From NCBI GenBank assembly GCA_021639925.1, contig JAJXEL010000011.1, positions 1 to 26,690 on the forward strand: DNA of 26,690 nt, given 5' to 3'. This document shows, one piece after another, positions 7,786 to 17,319 of the stretch; position 1 is the first letter of the stretch, and every line of letters starts with the position of its first letter. Position numbers and translations under genes: made by a program. The notes beneath the pieces are model-generated. The model did not search any database, was not told the origin of the DNA, and saw only the letters and a program-made list of their open reading frames with translations. The DNA comes from Alphaproteobacteria bacterium (lineage in GTDB: Bacteria > Pseudomonadota > Alphaproteobacteria > CAAGCB01 > CAG-977).

Positions 7786-9314
7786 ATCTCCAAGCGACGG
7801 AAATTTCATCTTTATTAAAGGAACGTATTGAAAATTTCGGTGCCGAACCGGATATGTCCGAAGTCGGGCAGGTGTTGTCTGTCGGCGACGGGATCGCGCG
7901 CATTTACGGTTTGGACAGAGTTCAGGCCGGCGAACTGGTTGAATTTGAAAGCGGTTTAAAGGGAATGGCTTTGAATCTGGAAACCGACAGCGTCGGCGCT
8001 GTTGTTTTCGGGCAGGACGCCGGTATTCACGAAGGGGAAACCGTTAAACGCACGGGGGAAATTGTCAACGCGCCGGTCGGTATGAATCTGCTGGGCCGCG
8101 TTGTAGACGCTTTGGGCAATCCGATTGACGGCAAAGGGCCGATTGACGCGGCTGAATATCGCGCCGTTGACGTCAAAGCGCCCGGCATTATTACGCGACG
8201 CAGCGTGCATGAACCGCTGCAAACGGGATTAAAGGCCATCGATTCCCTGATTCCTATCGGACGCGGCCAGCGCGAATTGATTATCGGCGACCGCCAGACG
8301 GGAAAAACGGCGATTATTTTGGATACGATTATCAATCAGAAAACGCTGAATGACCAGGCGAAAAGCGACAAGGAAAAAATGTTCTGCATTTATGTCGCGA
8401 TCGGCCAGAAACGTTCGACCGTTGCGCAGGTTATGCATATTCTGGAACAATACGGGGCCTTGGATTACACGATTATTGTCGCCGCGACGGCATCGGAATC
8501 GGCGCCTTTGCAGTTTATTGCACCGTACACGGGCTGCGCGATGGGCGAATATTTCCGTGACAACGGCATGCATGCGGTCGTGTTTTATGACGATTTGTCC
8601 AAACATGCCGTGGCATACCGTCAGATGTCGCTGTTGCTGCGCCGTCCGCCCGGCCGCGAAGCGTATCCCGGCGACGTATTTTATCTGCATTCCCGTTTGC
8701 TGGAACGCGCGGCGAAAATGAACGACGAACTGGGGGCGGGATCTTTAACGGCTCTTCCGGTCATTGAAACGCAGGCCGGCGACGTGTCCGCTTATATTCC
8801 GACGAACGTTATTTCCATTACGGACGGACAGATCTTTTTGGAAAGCGCGTTGTTCTATCAGGGCGTCCGCCCGGCCGTTAACGTCGGTATTTCCGTATCC
8901 CGCGTGGGATCAGCCGCGCAGATCAAAGCGATGAAACAGGTGGCGGGGTCGATTAAGCTGGAATTGGCGCAGTACCGCGAAATGGCGGCCTTTTCCCAGT
9001 TTGCTTCGGATTTGGATCCGGCGACGCAGAAATTGCTGAACCGCGGTTCCCGTTTGACCGAACTGTTGAAGCAAAAGCAGTATCACCCGATGCCCGTGGA
9101 AGAAGAAGTCGTGTCGATTTTTACGGGGATCCGGGGGTATTTGGACGATTTGCCCGTGGATAAGATTTCACGTTTTGAAACGGAAATGCTGACGCAGTTA
9201 AAGGCGACGGTTCCTTCGGTTTTGGAATCGATTCGCGAAGAAAAAGTGCTGACGCCAGAAACCGAAGACGATCTGCGTTACTTCTTAGATGATTTTATCA
9301 AGAAGTTTTCTTAA
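7782..9314 (+). CDS. atpA: ATP synthase F1 alpha subunit
   Basis: Non-catalytic nucleotide-binding subunit of the F1 hexamer. At 510 residues it has the standard length. The N-terminal beta-barrel region has [11 protein letters not shown] (34-44). The P-loop GDRQTGKT occupies residues 169-176, the same numbering as in E. coli. [19 protein letters not shown] and the C-terminal helical domain are all present, so it should be functional. It starts inside the atpH stop (ATGA overlap) and is followed after 18 bases by atpG. Confidence 0.98.
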   Translation: MNLQATEISSLLKERIENFGAEPDMSEVGQVLSVGDGIARIYGLDRVQAGELVEFESGLKGMALNLETDSVGAVVFGQDAGIHEGETVKRTGEIVNAPVGMNLLGRVVDALGNPIDGKGPIDAAEYRAVDVKAPGIITRRSVHEPLQTGLKAIDSLIPIGRGQRELIIGDRQTGKTAIILDTIINQKTLNDQAKSDKEKMFCIYVAIGQKRSTVAQVMHILEQYGALDYTIIVAATASESAPLQFIAPYTGCAMGEYFRDNGMHAVVFYDDLSKHAVAYRQMSLLLRRPPGREAYPGDVFYLHSRLLERAAKMNDELGAGSLTALPVIETQAGDVSAYIPTNVISITDGQIFLESALFYQGVRPAVNVGISVSRVGSAAQIKAMKQVAGSIKLELAQYREMAAFSQFASDLDPATQKLLNRGSRLTELLKQKQYHPMPVEEEVVSIFTGIRGYLDDLPVDKISRFETEMLTQLKATVPSVLESIREEKVLTPETEDDLRYFLDDFIKKFS

Positions 9315-9332
9315 TTTTCTAAGGATACGCCC

Positions 9333-10469
9333 ATGGCAAATTTAAGAGAACTGCGAAATCGTATCGCTTCTATTAAATCAACGCGCAAGATTACGTCGGC
9401 GATGAAAATGGTTGCCGCTTCCCGTCTGCGCCAGTCGCAGCAGGCGATTGAAGATTCGGGGTATTTTACCGCTTCTTTGGGGCGGATTGTTTTGCGTTTG
9501 GGAAAAACGGTTTCTTATCTGAGGGCTCAGGACATCGCGCACGGCCTGCCGCCGCGTTACGAAATCCCGCGCCTGATTACGGGCGATGGCGAAGACCAGC
9601 GTCATTTGGTGATTATTTTCGCTTCGTCCCGGGGACTGTGCAGCGGTTTTAACTTGAACATTGTTAAAAAAGCGGCGCAGTTTATAGAACATCTGCAATC
9701 TCAGGGACGGATCGTACGTTTGATCTGCGTGGGATCCAAAGCGACGGAACTTTTGCGCGAACAGTTCGGCAAACAGATCGTCGCGACCTTTAACAGCCGG
9801 ATCAGCGCGTCTGATCAGCTGGCCGATGCAGAAAACATGGCGATGCATTTGATCAGCATGTTTGAAAAAGGAACGATTGACGCCTGTTCCGTGGTTTACA
9901 ATCATTTTCATTCCGCCATTTCGCAGGAAGTCCGGATCCGCCCGATTGTTCCGGTGCAGGCTGCCCGTATTTTGCAGCCGTTTACCGGCGAAAATCCGTG
10001 GGGGTTTTTGGTGGACGGCAGCGAAGGCAGCACATTTCAGCTGCAGCGTCCTTCGCGGGCCAAAAGCGGATCGCTGGGGAAAAATAAAGGGATTGTCCGG
10101 GGAATCGGCAGCGCCAGAACCAAAACGCAAAGCCAGTATAAAACAACGCAGGAACGCCGGATTCTGGGAACGGACGGAATCAGCGAAGAACCTTTGCCGG
10201 ATATTAATCCTTTGGAATACGATTATGAACCGGCAAATCCGCAGGAACTTTTAAACGTCTTGCTGCCGGAAATGCTGACGTCTTTGATTTTCCGTTCTTC
10301 ACTGGAATCTGCGGCTTCTGAAAACGGGGCGCGTATGACGGCGATGGACAACGCGACAAACAACGCTGCAGATATTATTGATGATCTGACGCTTTTGTAC
10401 AACCGGACGCGTCAGGCGATGATTACCAGCGAATTAACAGAAATTATTTCGGGTGCGGAAGCACTTTAA
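9333..10469 (+). CDS. atpG: ATP synthase F1 gamma subunit with a large internal insert
   Basis: The rotor shaft of F1. The N-terminal helix (LRELRNRIASIKSTRKITSA, residues 4-23), the Rossmann-like core with RGLCSGFN, and the C-terminal helix (LLYNRTRQAMITSELTEIIS) are intact and in one frame. The protein is 378 aa against about 290 in most bacteria. The excess sits mainly between about residues 215 and 292, after the IRPIVPVQ strand and before EYDYEPANPQELL, where E. coli has only a short acidic linker. The insert is basic and Ser/Gly/Gln-rich (for example RPSRAKSGSLGKNKGIVRG), so likely a surface loop or disordered arm. A smaller extension lies near residues 62-80. AAGGA lies 8 bases before the ATG. 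The identity is firm; the role of the insert is unknown. Confidence 0.96.
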   Translation: MANLRELRNRIASIKSTRKITSAMKMVAASRLRQSQQAIEDSGYFTASLGRIVLRLGKTVSYLRAQDIAHGLPPRYEIPRLITGDGEDQRHLVIIFASSRGLCSGFNLNIVKKAAQFIEHLQSQGRIVRLICVGSKATELLREQFGKQIVATFNSRISASDQLADAENMAMHLISMFEKGTIDACSVVYNHFHSAISQEVRIRPIVPVQAARILQPFTGENPWGFLVDGSEGSTFQLQRPSRAKSGSLGKNKGIVRGIGSARTKTQSQYKTTQERRILGTDGISEEPLPDINPLEYDYEPANPQELLNVLLPEMLTSLIFRSSLESAASENGARMTAMDNATNNAADIIDDLTLLYNRTRQAMITSELTEIISGAEAL

Positions 10470-10484
10470 CATTATGATTTGTAA

Positions 10485-11951
<1,467 letters not shown>

Positions 11952-12359
11952 ATGGGAGAACAGGATTCGATTTTCGTTAAGATGCTGATTCCGCAAAAGC
12001 CTTTTTCCGTTAAGGAAGTGCTGAGCGTTGAAATCCCGGCGGTAGAAGGGCCGTATTTGATACTGCCCCGCCGCGCGCCGGCAATGAAACTGTTAAAGGA
12101 CGGATTGGTTACTTTAATCAACGCGGATCAGAACAAAAAAGAAAAATACTTTATTTCCGCAGGAATCGCCAAGATCCGCGATAATGCCTGCACTATTCTG
12201 ACGCATAACGTGTTGAACGTTGAAGAAGTCAAAATCGACGAAATCAAAAAAAGCCTGGAAACATTCAGAGAAAAAGAAAACAAAGAAACGCATTTAGATG
12301 AAATTGATCAAAAAAAGGTCGCTTTTCTTCAAATGATTGCAGGGTATTTTGCGAAGTGA
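11952..12359 (+). CDS. atpC: ATP synthase F1 epsilon subunit
   Basis: The central-stalk subunit that links gamma to the c-ring and can restrain ATP hydrolysis. It is 135 aa, normal in length. The N-terminal beta-sandwich is recognisable from VEIPAVEGPYLILPRRAPAMKLLKDG, the equivalent of the usual P-G-x-E-G-x-F-x-V-L-P-x-H-A-P. The C-terminal helical hairpin follows, rich in Lys and Glu. The sequence is rather divergent (LILPRRAP in place of GVLPGHAP). Position after atpD, length and pattern still make the assignment secure. Its 3' end overlaps the downstream transporter gene. Confidence 0.93.
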   Translation: MGEQDSIFVKMLIPQKPFSVKEVLSVEIPAVEGPYLILPRRAPAMKLLKDGLVTLINADQNKKEKYFISAGIAKIRDNACTILTHNVLNVEEVKIDEIKKSLETFREKENKETHLDEIDQKKVAFLQMIAGYFAK

Positions 12360-13785
12360 ACTGTATCGTAAATTAAGTTTAAATGATAAAAAGACTTCTT
12401 CCGCCGATCCCCGGGAAGAAAGAGAAGAGCGCGTTTTTAAATTAAAGGTTCTGCGCTGTTTTCAGGAAACATGGAAATTGGCCGTGCCTGTGGTCATCGC
12501 CCGGCTGGGGGCGATTGGCATGACATTGGTGGATACGATTTTTGTCGGCCGGTACGGCACACAGGATCTGGCGTATCAAAGTATTGCCGGAACACTGCAT
12601 ACTTTGTTGCTTTCTGTGGCTATGGGATTGCTGCAGGGGACGATTGTTTTAACGGCGAACGCTTTCGGCCAGGGAAAATATCGCGAATGCGGCATGGTTT
12701 TGCGCCGTTCTGTTCCGTATGCTTTTTTTATCGGTATTTTTCTGATGATTATTTGTCTGCCGTCGGAATTTGTCATGAATTTGCTGGGACAGCCGCCCGA
12801 CGTCGCGCAGGGCAGTGCCAGAGTATTGTCGGTTTACGCTTTGGGTATACCGTTTACGCTGTTGTTTTTTGTTATGTCGTCGTTTTTGGAAGGCACAAAA
12901 CGACCGCTGCCCGGTATGGTTATGATTTTGCTGGCAAACGTGATTAATATTTTTGCCAACTACGCTTTTGTATACGGTCATTACGGTTTTCCCGCGATGG
13001 GAGCCGTCGGTTCGGCTGTCGCGACAACGTTGATCCGTGTGATTTTGGCCGTCGGTATGTTTATTATCGTTTTCTGTATTGATGAAAACGATCTGTACGG
13101 CGTCTGGGTCAAACCTGAAAAAAACAAAGAAGAAAACAAACGTATCCGCGGCGTCGGATACGGGGCGGCCGTAACGATCGGCGTTGAGGAAGGTTCTTAT
13201 TCCGCCGTTAATATTATGGCCGGCTGGCTGGGAGCCATGGCTCTGGGGGCTTATACGATTATGCTGAACGTATCGACGAACGTGTTTGTGCTGGCCAGCG
13301 GCGTGGGAACGGCTTCGGCTGTTTTAATGGGGATAGCCAAAGGCAAAAAATCTGTTTTGGAAATGAAAATCGTTGGCTATACGGCATTGGTTTTTAATTT
13401 GGCGATTATGCTGCTTTGTTCGGCTTTCTTCTTGCTGTGCCCGCATTTTATTGCTTCCGTTTACACCAAAGATCCTGATTTGGCCGCCATGACAGCGCCG
13501 TTGGTGATGATCTGTTCTTTATTGTGTATTTTTGACGGGACGCAGCAGGTCATGGTTAACGTTTTGCGCGGCGCCGTTGATATTCTGGTCCCGACGATCT
13601 GCCAGGGAGCGGCGTTTATTTTTATCATGCTGCCTTTAATTTGGTTATTTTCCTTTAAGTGGAATTACGGAGTAATGGGCATGACTTATGCGATGATTGT
13701 CGCCTGCGCCTGCGCGGTCGTCTTTTTAATTGTCCGGTTCGTTTTGATTTGCAGACATTATGAAACCGAAGGATTCGAACGCTAA
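12349..13785 (+). CDS. MATE-family multidrug/toxin efflux transporter
   Basis: An inner-membrane antiporter of the MATE (MatE, NorM/DinF-like) family that exports cationic or drug-like compounds using an ion gradient. About 12 hydrophobic helices are visible. The first, WKLAVPVVIARLGAIGMTLV, is followed by DTIFVGRYGTQDLAYQSIA, the classic MATE opening. The second half repeats the layout after a charged cytoplasmic loop (KPEKNKEENKRIRGVG). No ATG start fits. TTG 12349, with AGGG 4 bases upstream, is my choice; TTG 12337 in the same frame lacks a ribosome-binding site. Either start lies inside atpC, so the gene is probably read from the ATP synthase transcript. The stop overlaps the folD stop on the other strand. 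Substrate cannot be inferred. Confidence 0.9.
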   Translation: MRSELYRKLSLNDKKTSSADPREEREERVFKLKVLRCFQETWKLAVPVVIARLGAIGMTLVDTIFVGRYGTQDLAYQSIAGTLHTLLLSVAMGLLQGTIVLTANAFGQGKYRECGMVLRRSVPYAFFIGIFLMIICLPSEFVMNLLGQPPDVAQGSARVLSVYALGIPFTLLFFVMSSFLEGTKRPLPGMVMILLANVINIFANYAFVYGHYGFPAMGAVGSAVATTLIRVILAVGMFIIVFCIDENDLYGVWVKPEKNKEENKRIRGVGYGAAVTIGVEEGSYSAVNIMAGWLGAMALGAYTIMLNVSTNVFVLASGVGTASAVLMGIAKGKKSVLEMKIVGYTALVFNLAIMLLCSAFFLLCPHFIASVYTKDPDLAAMTAPLVMICSLLCIFDGTQQVMVNVLRGAVDILVPTICQGAAFIFIMLPLIWLFSFKWNYGVMGMTYAMIVACACAVVFLIVRFVLICRHYETEGFER

Positions 13786-14627
13786 AATCCGATATTGTTA
13801 CGTCGGCAAAACGCTTCGACCGTGTTTTCCAGCAGCATGGCAATCGTCATGGGGCCCACGCCTTTGGGAACCGGCGTGATCGCCGCGCATTTGTCAAAAC
13901 AGGCGTCAAAATCCACGTCGCCGCACAGCTTGCCGTCCTCTAAACGGTTAATCCCGACGTCAATAACGACGGCGCCTTCTTTGATCCAATCGGCTTTGAC
14001 GGTTTTCGGTTTGCCGACGGCTGCGACCAGAATATCGGCGCCGCGGCACAGTTCGGGCAGATTTTGCGTTTTGGAATGGGCCGTCGTCACCGTGCAGTTT
14101 TCCTTTAACAATAATTGCGCCATCGGTTTGCCGACAATGACGGAACGCCCGATTATAACGGCGTTTAGTCCGGTTAAATCCTGTTTCGCCAAATGGATTA
14201 ATTTCAGGCAGCCTTTGGGCGTGCAGGCAACGGGCGCCGGTTCGCCGATCATCAGCTTTCCCAGATTCAAAGGGTGAAAACCGTCAACGTCTTTGGTCGG
14301 ATCAATCGCCTGTAAGATTTCTGTTTCATTTATTCCGCCGGGTAAAGGCAGCTGTACAAGAATACCGTCCACGCCATTATCGGCGTTCAATTCGGCGATT
14401 AAACCGGTCAATTCTTTTTGTGTGATCGTTTCAAATCGGTATACGGCGGATTCTATGCCGGTTTCGTTCGCCGCTTTTTCTTTGTTCCTGACGTAAACGG
14501 CGCTGGCCGGATTGTCGCCCGCCAGTATGACGGCCAGCTTTGGCGCGCGGGGCAGCGTTTTGATCTTTTCCGCCAATGCGGTGCGGCATTGTTTTGCCAG
14601 TTCAAATCCGTTTAACAACAAAGTCAT
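13782..14627 (-). CDS. folD: Bifunctional methylenetetrahydrofolate dehydrogenase/cyclohydrolase
   Basis: Interconverts 5,10-methylene-THF, methenyl-THF and 10-formyl-THF in the cytoplasm, feeding purine and formyl-Met synthesis. The ATG at 14627 gives 281 aa, close to the usual ~285; the frame is open further upstream but only over the neighbouring gene. Visible motifs: SAVYVRNKEKA (42-52) with the active-site Tyr45 and Lys49; GILVQLPLPGG; KDVDGFHPLNLG; PVACTPKG; and the NADP-binding loop GRSVIVGKP. The C-terminal PVPKGVGPMTIAMLLENTVEA is typical. GGAG sits about 8 bases before the ATG. The start overlaps the stop of the DUF167 gene (ATGA). This is the last gene of the minus-strand run, ending on top of the MATE gene stop. 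Confidence 0.97.
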   Translation of the reverse strand: MTLLLNGFELAKQCRTALAEKIKTLPRAPKLAVILAGDNPASAVYVRNKEKAANETGIESAVYRFETITQKELTGLIAELNADNGVDGILVQLPLPGGINETEILQAIDPTKDVDGFHPLNLGKLMIGEPAPVACTPKGCLKLIHLAKQDLTGLNAVIIGRSVIVGKPMAQLLLKENCTVTTAHSKTQNLPELCRGADILVAAVGKPKTVKADWIKEGAVVIDVGINRLEDGKLCGDVDFDACFDKCAAITPVPKGVGPMTIAMLLENTVEAFCRRNNIGF

Positions 14628-14926
14628 TTTGATATCTCCAACTTTTTTATCAATTCCGCCGGATCGCCCCGGATTACCAAAGTTTTTGCCCGATCTGCCG
14701 CGCCGGCGCTCAACGTAACGGCGCTTTTGGCGACATGCAGATATTTGGCCAGCCATTTAATCAATGCTTCGTTGGCTTTGCCGTCGACCGGCGGCGCCGA
14801 AACGGCGATTTTTAAACGTTCGGATCCGTCCGGATCGGTATAAATTCCTTCGATGCCTTCACGTTTGGCTTTGGGGGACAGGCGGACGAATAATTTGATG
14901 CCGTCAGGCATTTTCTGTAAAAACAT
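14624..14926 (-). CDS. DUF167 (YggU) family protein
   Basis: A 100-aa small cytoplasmic protein of the DUF167/YggU family, whose biochemical role is not established. The family signature is clear: LFVRLSPKAKREGIEG near the start, then LKIAVSAPPVDGKANEALIKWLAKYL, where the PPVDGKAN motif is diagnostic, and VTLSAGAADRAKTLVIRG. The start shares one base with the yggT stop (TGATG), and its stop overlaps the folD start. The yggT-yggU pairing is common in proteobacteria. Confidence 0.93.
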   Translation of the reverse strand: MFLQKMPDGIKLFVRLSPKAKREGIEGIYTDPDGSERLKIAVSAPPVDGKANEALIKWLAKYLHVAKSAVTLSAGAADRAKTLVIRGDPAELIKKLEISK

Positions 14927-15246
14927 CAGGCGGTCGTCTGCGCCAGCAATAAAAACATTCTGGGGATAAAAGTTTGTAAGAAGTACAAAGCGATTAATCC
15001 GAAGAATGGCGATAAATCCACGACGCCGACAGGCGGAATGAATTTGCGGAAAATCGCAAAGTACGGTTCTGTCAGCCGTCTGATCGTATCGCAGATCAGC
15101 CGGACGGTAGAGTTATAAGTGTTTAAAACGTTAAACGCTTCCAGCCAGGAAAGAATAACGGCGGCCAGAATAACATAAATATAATAATGGATCAGCAGAT
15201 AAGACGGATAAGCCAGAGCCTGAAATAAAGAAGACAAAACGGACAT
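14926..15246 (-). CDS. YggT family membrane protein
   Basis: A 106-aa inner-membrane protein of the YggT family. The ATG at 15246 is preceded by GGAG and begins 2 bases after the rsmA stop; longer readings upstream lie inside rsmA and have no hydrophobic start. Two hydrophobic stretches, YPSYLLIHYYIYVILAAVIL and DLSPFFGLIALYFLQTFI, flank a loop with RRLTEPYFAIFRKFIPPVG, which is the family hallmark. Members are linked to membrane integrity or cell-shape functions, but no reaction is known. It is most likely co-translated with its neighbours. Confidence 0.93.
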   Translation of the reverse strand: MSVLSSLFQALAYPSYLLIHYYIYVILAAVILSWLEAFNVLNTYNSTVRLICDTIRRLTEPYFAIFRKFIPPVGVVDLSPFFGLIALYFLQTFIPRMFLLLAQTTA

Positions 15247-15248
15247 GA

Positions 15249-16085
15249 TTATTTCTCCAATAAACGAGCCATCGCGCAAAAAGCTTCGATGCCGATTTCT
15301 TCGGCGCGGGCAGTGACGGGAACGTTTGCCGCAGCGCACAATTCTTCGGGGTTGCCGAGCGGTTTTAATGATGAACGTAACATTTTTCTGCGCAGATTAA
15401 AAGCCGCGGCCGTTACTTTTTCCAACAAATCCAACCTGGCCGGCGCCAAAGGGTGTTTCCGGGGTTTTAAAAAAACGACTGCCGAAGTGACTTTGGGCGG
15501 CGGGACAAAGCAGGTGGGCGGGACACAAAACAGGATTTCCGTTTCGCACAGCCATTGCGTTATAATGGACAACCGTCCGTAATCGGGTGTTTTCGGCCGC
15601 GCGGTCAGACGCAGAGCGACTTCTTTTTGAAACATCAGCGTGAATGAAGAAAAGGCCTCAATCCGCTTTAACCACCCGGTCAACAGCAGCGTTCCGACGT
15701 TATAGGGCAGATTGGCAATCACGGATCGCGGGGCAGATCCCAGCTGATCGGCCGCAACGTTTAAAGCGTCCGTATTCAAAACGGTAAGGCGTCCCGGAAA
15801 GGCCGATTGAATGTCCTGTAATAATCCCAGACAGCGTTCGTCTTTTTCAATAACAGTCAGGGCCTTCGCGCCGTTTTCCAGTATAGCGCGCGTAACGCCG
15901 CCGGGACCGGGGCCGACTTCGATCACGGTTCCCGTTTCAAACGGAACGGGATCGCGCTGTTTGGAACTGCGAACGATTTTATCCAACAAATTGGTATCTA
16001 AAATAAAATTCTGCCCCAGTGTTTTTTTGGCGGATAAACCATACCGCGCGATGACCTCTTTTAACGGGGGCAGGGACGTGTTCAT
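15249..16085 (-). CDS. rsmA: 16S rRNA (adenine1518-N6/adenine1519-N6) dimethyltransferase
   Basis: RsmA/KsgA dimethylates the two adjacent adenines of helix 45 of 16S rRNA during 30S maturation, with S-adenosylmethionine. It is 278 aa, normal. KKTLGQNFILD (20-30) opens the protein, the SAM-binding VIEVGPGPGGVTRAIL is at 54-69, and the catalytic NLPYNV is at 125-130. The C-terminal PPPKVTSAVVFL and AFNLRRKMLRSSLK complete the set. Its start overlaps the surA stop by 4 bases (ATGA). In many alphaproteobacteria pdxA lies between surA and rsmA; here it is absent. Confidence 0.97.
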   Translation of the reverse strand: MNTSLPPLKEVIARYGLSAKKTLGQNFILDTNLLDKIVRSSKQRDPVPFETGTVIEVGPGPGGVTRAILENGAKALTVIEKDERCLGLLQDIQSAFPGRLTVLNTDALNVAADQLGSAPRSVIANLPYNVGTLLLTGWLKRIEAFSSFTLMFQKEVALRLTARPKTPDYGRLSIITQWLCETEILFCVPPTCFVPPPKVTSAVVFLKPRKHPLAPARLDLLEKVTAAAFNLRRKMLRSSLKPLGNPEELCAAANVPVTARAEEIGIEAFCAMARLLEK

Positions 16086-17302
16086 CGGCGAATCTCCGTT
16101 ACGGCGTCGCGGCGCAGTTCGCGCAAACGCCTTTGCGCGATTGTTTCCAGCCGCTGGGATTCTATTTGCATTTTAATTTCTTCTTTACCGGGCAAAGCGG
16201 AAACTTTTTCCCTGGAACAGACCATAAATATCAGATCGCCGCCTTCGATCGGCAAAGGCGAACTGGGCTCTAACAAGGCGGTGCGGTTGATAACGGAATG
16301 AATCGGACCGGGCAGTTCGCCGGCCGGGACTTTTCCCAGATCAACGCGCGGCGTCGTCTTTAATTGTTCGGACACGGCCTTGAACTGGTCGCATGACCCT
16401 TTGGTCATGTTTAAATCGCGCAGAACGGCTTGGCGCTGCTTTGCCGTCAGCGCCTGCGGCAAAAACAGCTGCATTAAATGAACGATTTCCTGTTCCGCGG
16501 CATGATCGGCCGGATCGCGCGCGGCATGCAGGACGAACAGTTTGTATCCTTCATCGGTTTTGACGGGAGTACTCAGCTGGCCGGGCTGCATAACGGACAA
16601 TTCTTCGCGTACGGCCGGCGTCAGCATGTTTTCCGCGATCCAGCCGATCATGCCGCCTTGGGCGGCGCTGGGGGCTTTGGAATATTTTTCGGCCATGTCT
16701 TCAAATACTTCGCCGTCACGCATGCGCATGATCAGCTGCATAGCCAGGCCGTAAGTTTCCGCATCTTTTTGCGGATCTTCGACAGGCAGCAGGATTTCTG
16801 ATATCAGATACTGCTTTTGGTCTGTTTTTTCTTTGATCTCGCCGATTTTGGCTTCGACTTCGCGATCGGAAACGTCGGCGCGCGGCCCGGCGCTTTTTTT
16901 AATCGCGCGGATATAAAGCAGATCGCTTTTGATCTGGTCTTCAATTACTGAAACCGGCAGGTCGTTTTGTTTTAAAGTTCGGATAACGTCGTCGTATTTT
17001 AATCCGTTTTGCCGCAAGGTTATTTTGACGGCCTGCTTGATTTCCGCGTCGGAAACTTCAATGCCGGCGGCGCGGGCTTCCTGTTGTTTTAATTTTTCGT
17101 CGATCAGCTGTTTTAATATTCTGTCCCGAATGTCTTTGCGCGTCGTATCCGCCTGGCCGGTCAGACGGATAAAAGCCAGCCGCTGCTGAAAATCTAATTC
17201 GGAAATGATATCGTCGTTTACCTGCGCGATAATTTTTGTCTGCGCCCGGACGTCTGTGCAGAACAGAGCGGCAAAACAGAAAATCAATGAAAACAAACGC
17301 AT
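16082..17302 (-). CDS. surA: Periplasmic chaperone/peptidyl-prolyl isomerase SurA
   Basis: A periplasmic chaperone that escorts outer-membrane proteins, including LptD, to the BAM complex. A signal peptide (1-20, ending VRA) is followed by AQVNDDIISELDFQQRL (26-42), the SurA N-terminal chaperone domain. A parvulin-type rotamase domain spans about residues 165-262 (AEKYSKAPSAAQGGMIGWI, PGQLSTPVKTDEGYKLFVL). Only one rotamase domain is evident, as is common outside the gamma class. AAGGA lies 7 bases before the ATG, 17 bases after the lptD stop. Being next to lptD, its best-known client, supports the call. Confidence 0.94.
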   Translation of the reverse strand: MRLFSLIFCFAALFCTDVRAQTKIIAQVNDDIISELDFQQRLAFIRLTGQADTTRKDIRDRILKQLIDEKLKQQEARAAGIEVSDAEIKQAVKITLRQNGLKYDDVIRTLKQNDLPVSVIEDQIKSDLLYIRAIKKSAGPRADVSDREVEAKIGEIKEKTDQKQYLISEILLPVEDPQKDAETYGLAMQLIMRMRDGEVFEDMAEKYSKAPSAAQGGMIGWIAENMLTPAVREELSVMQPGQLSTPVKTDEGYKLFVLHAARDPADHAAEQEIVHLMQLFLPQALTAKQRQAVLRDLNMTKGSCDQFKAVSEQLKTTPRVDLGKVPAGELPGPIHSVINRTALLEPSSPLPIEGGDLIFMVCSREKVSALPGKEEIKMQIESQRLETIAQRRLRELRRDAVTEIRR

Positions 17303-17319
17303 ATTTTTTTCCTTATTTT

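Noticed and set aside
9378..10130. A 250-codon open frame on the minus strand opposite atpG.
   Set aside because: It is antisense to a certain gene, has a biased His/Arg/Asn-rich composition with no motif, and has no ribosome-binding site; it mirrors the codon use of atpG.
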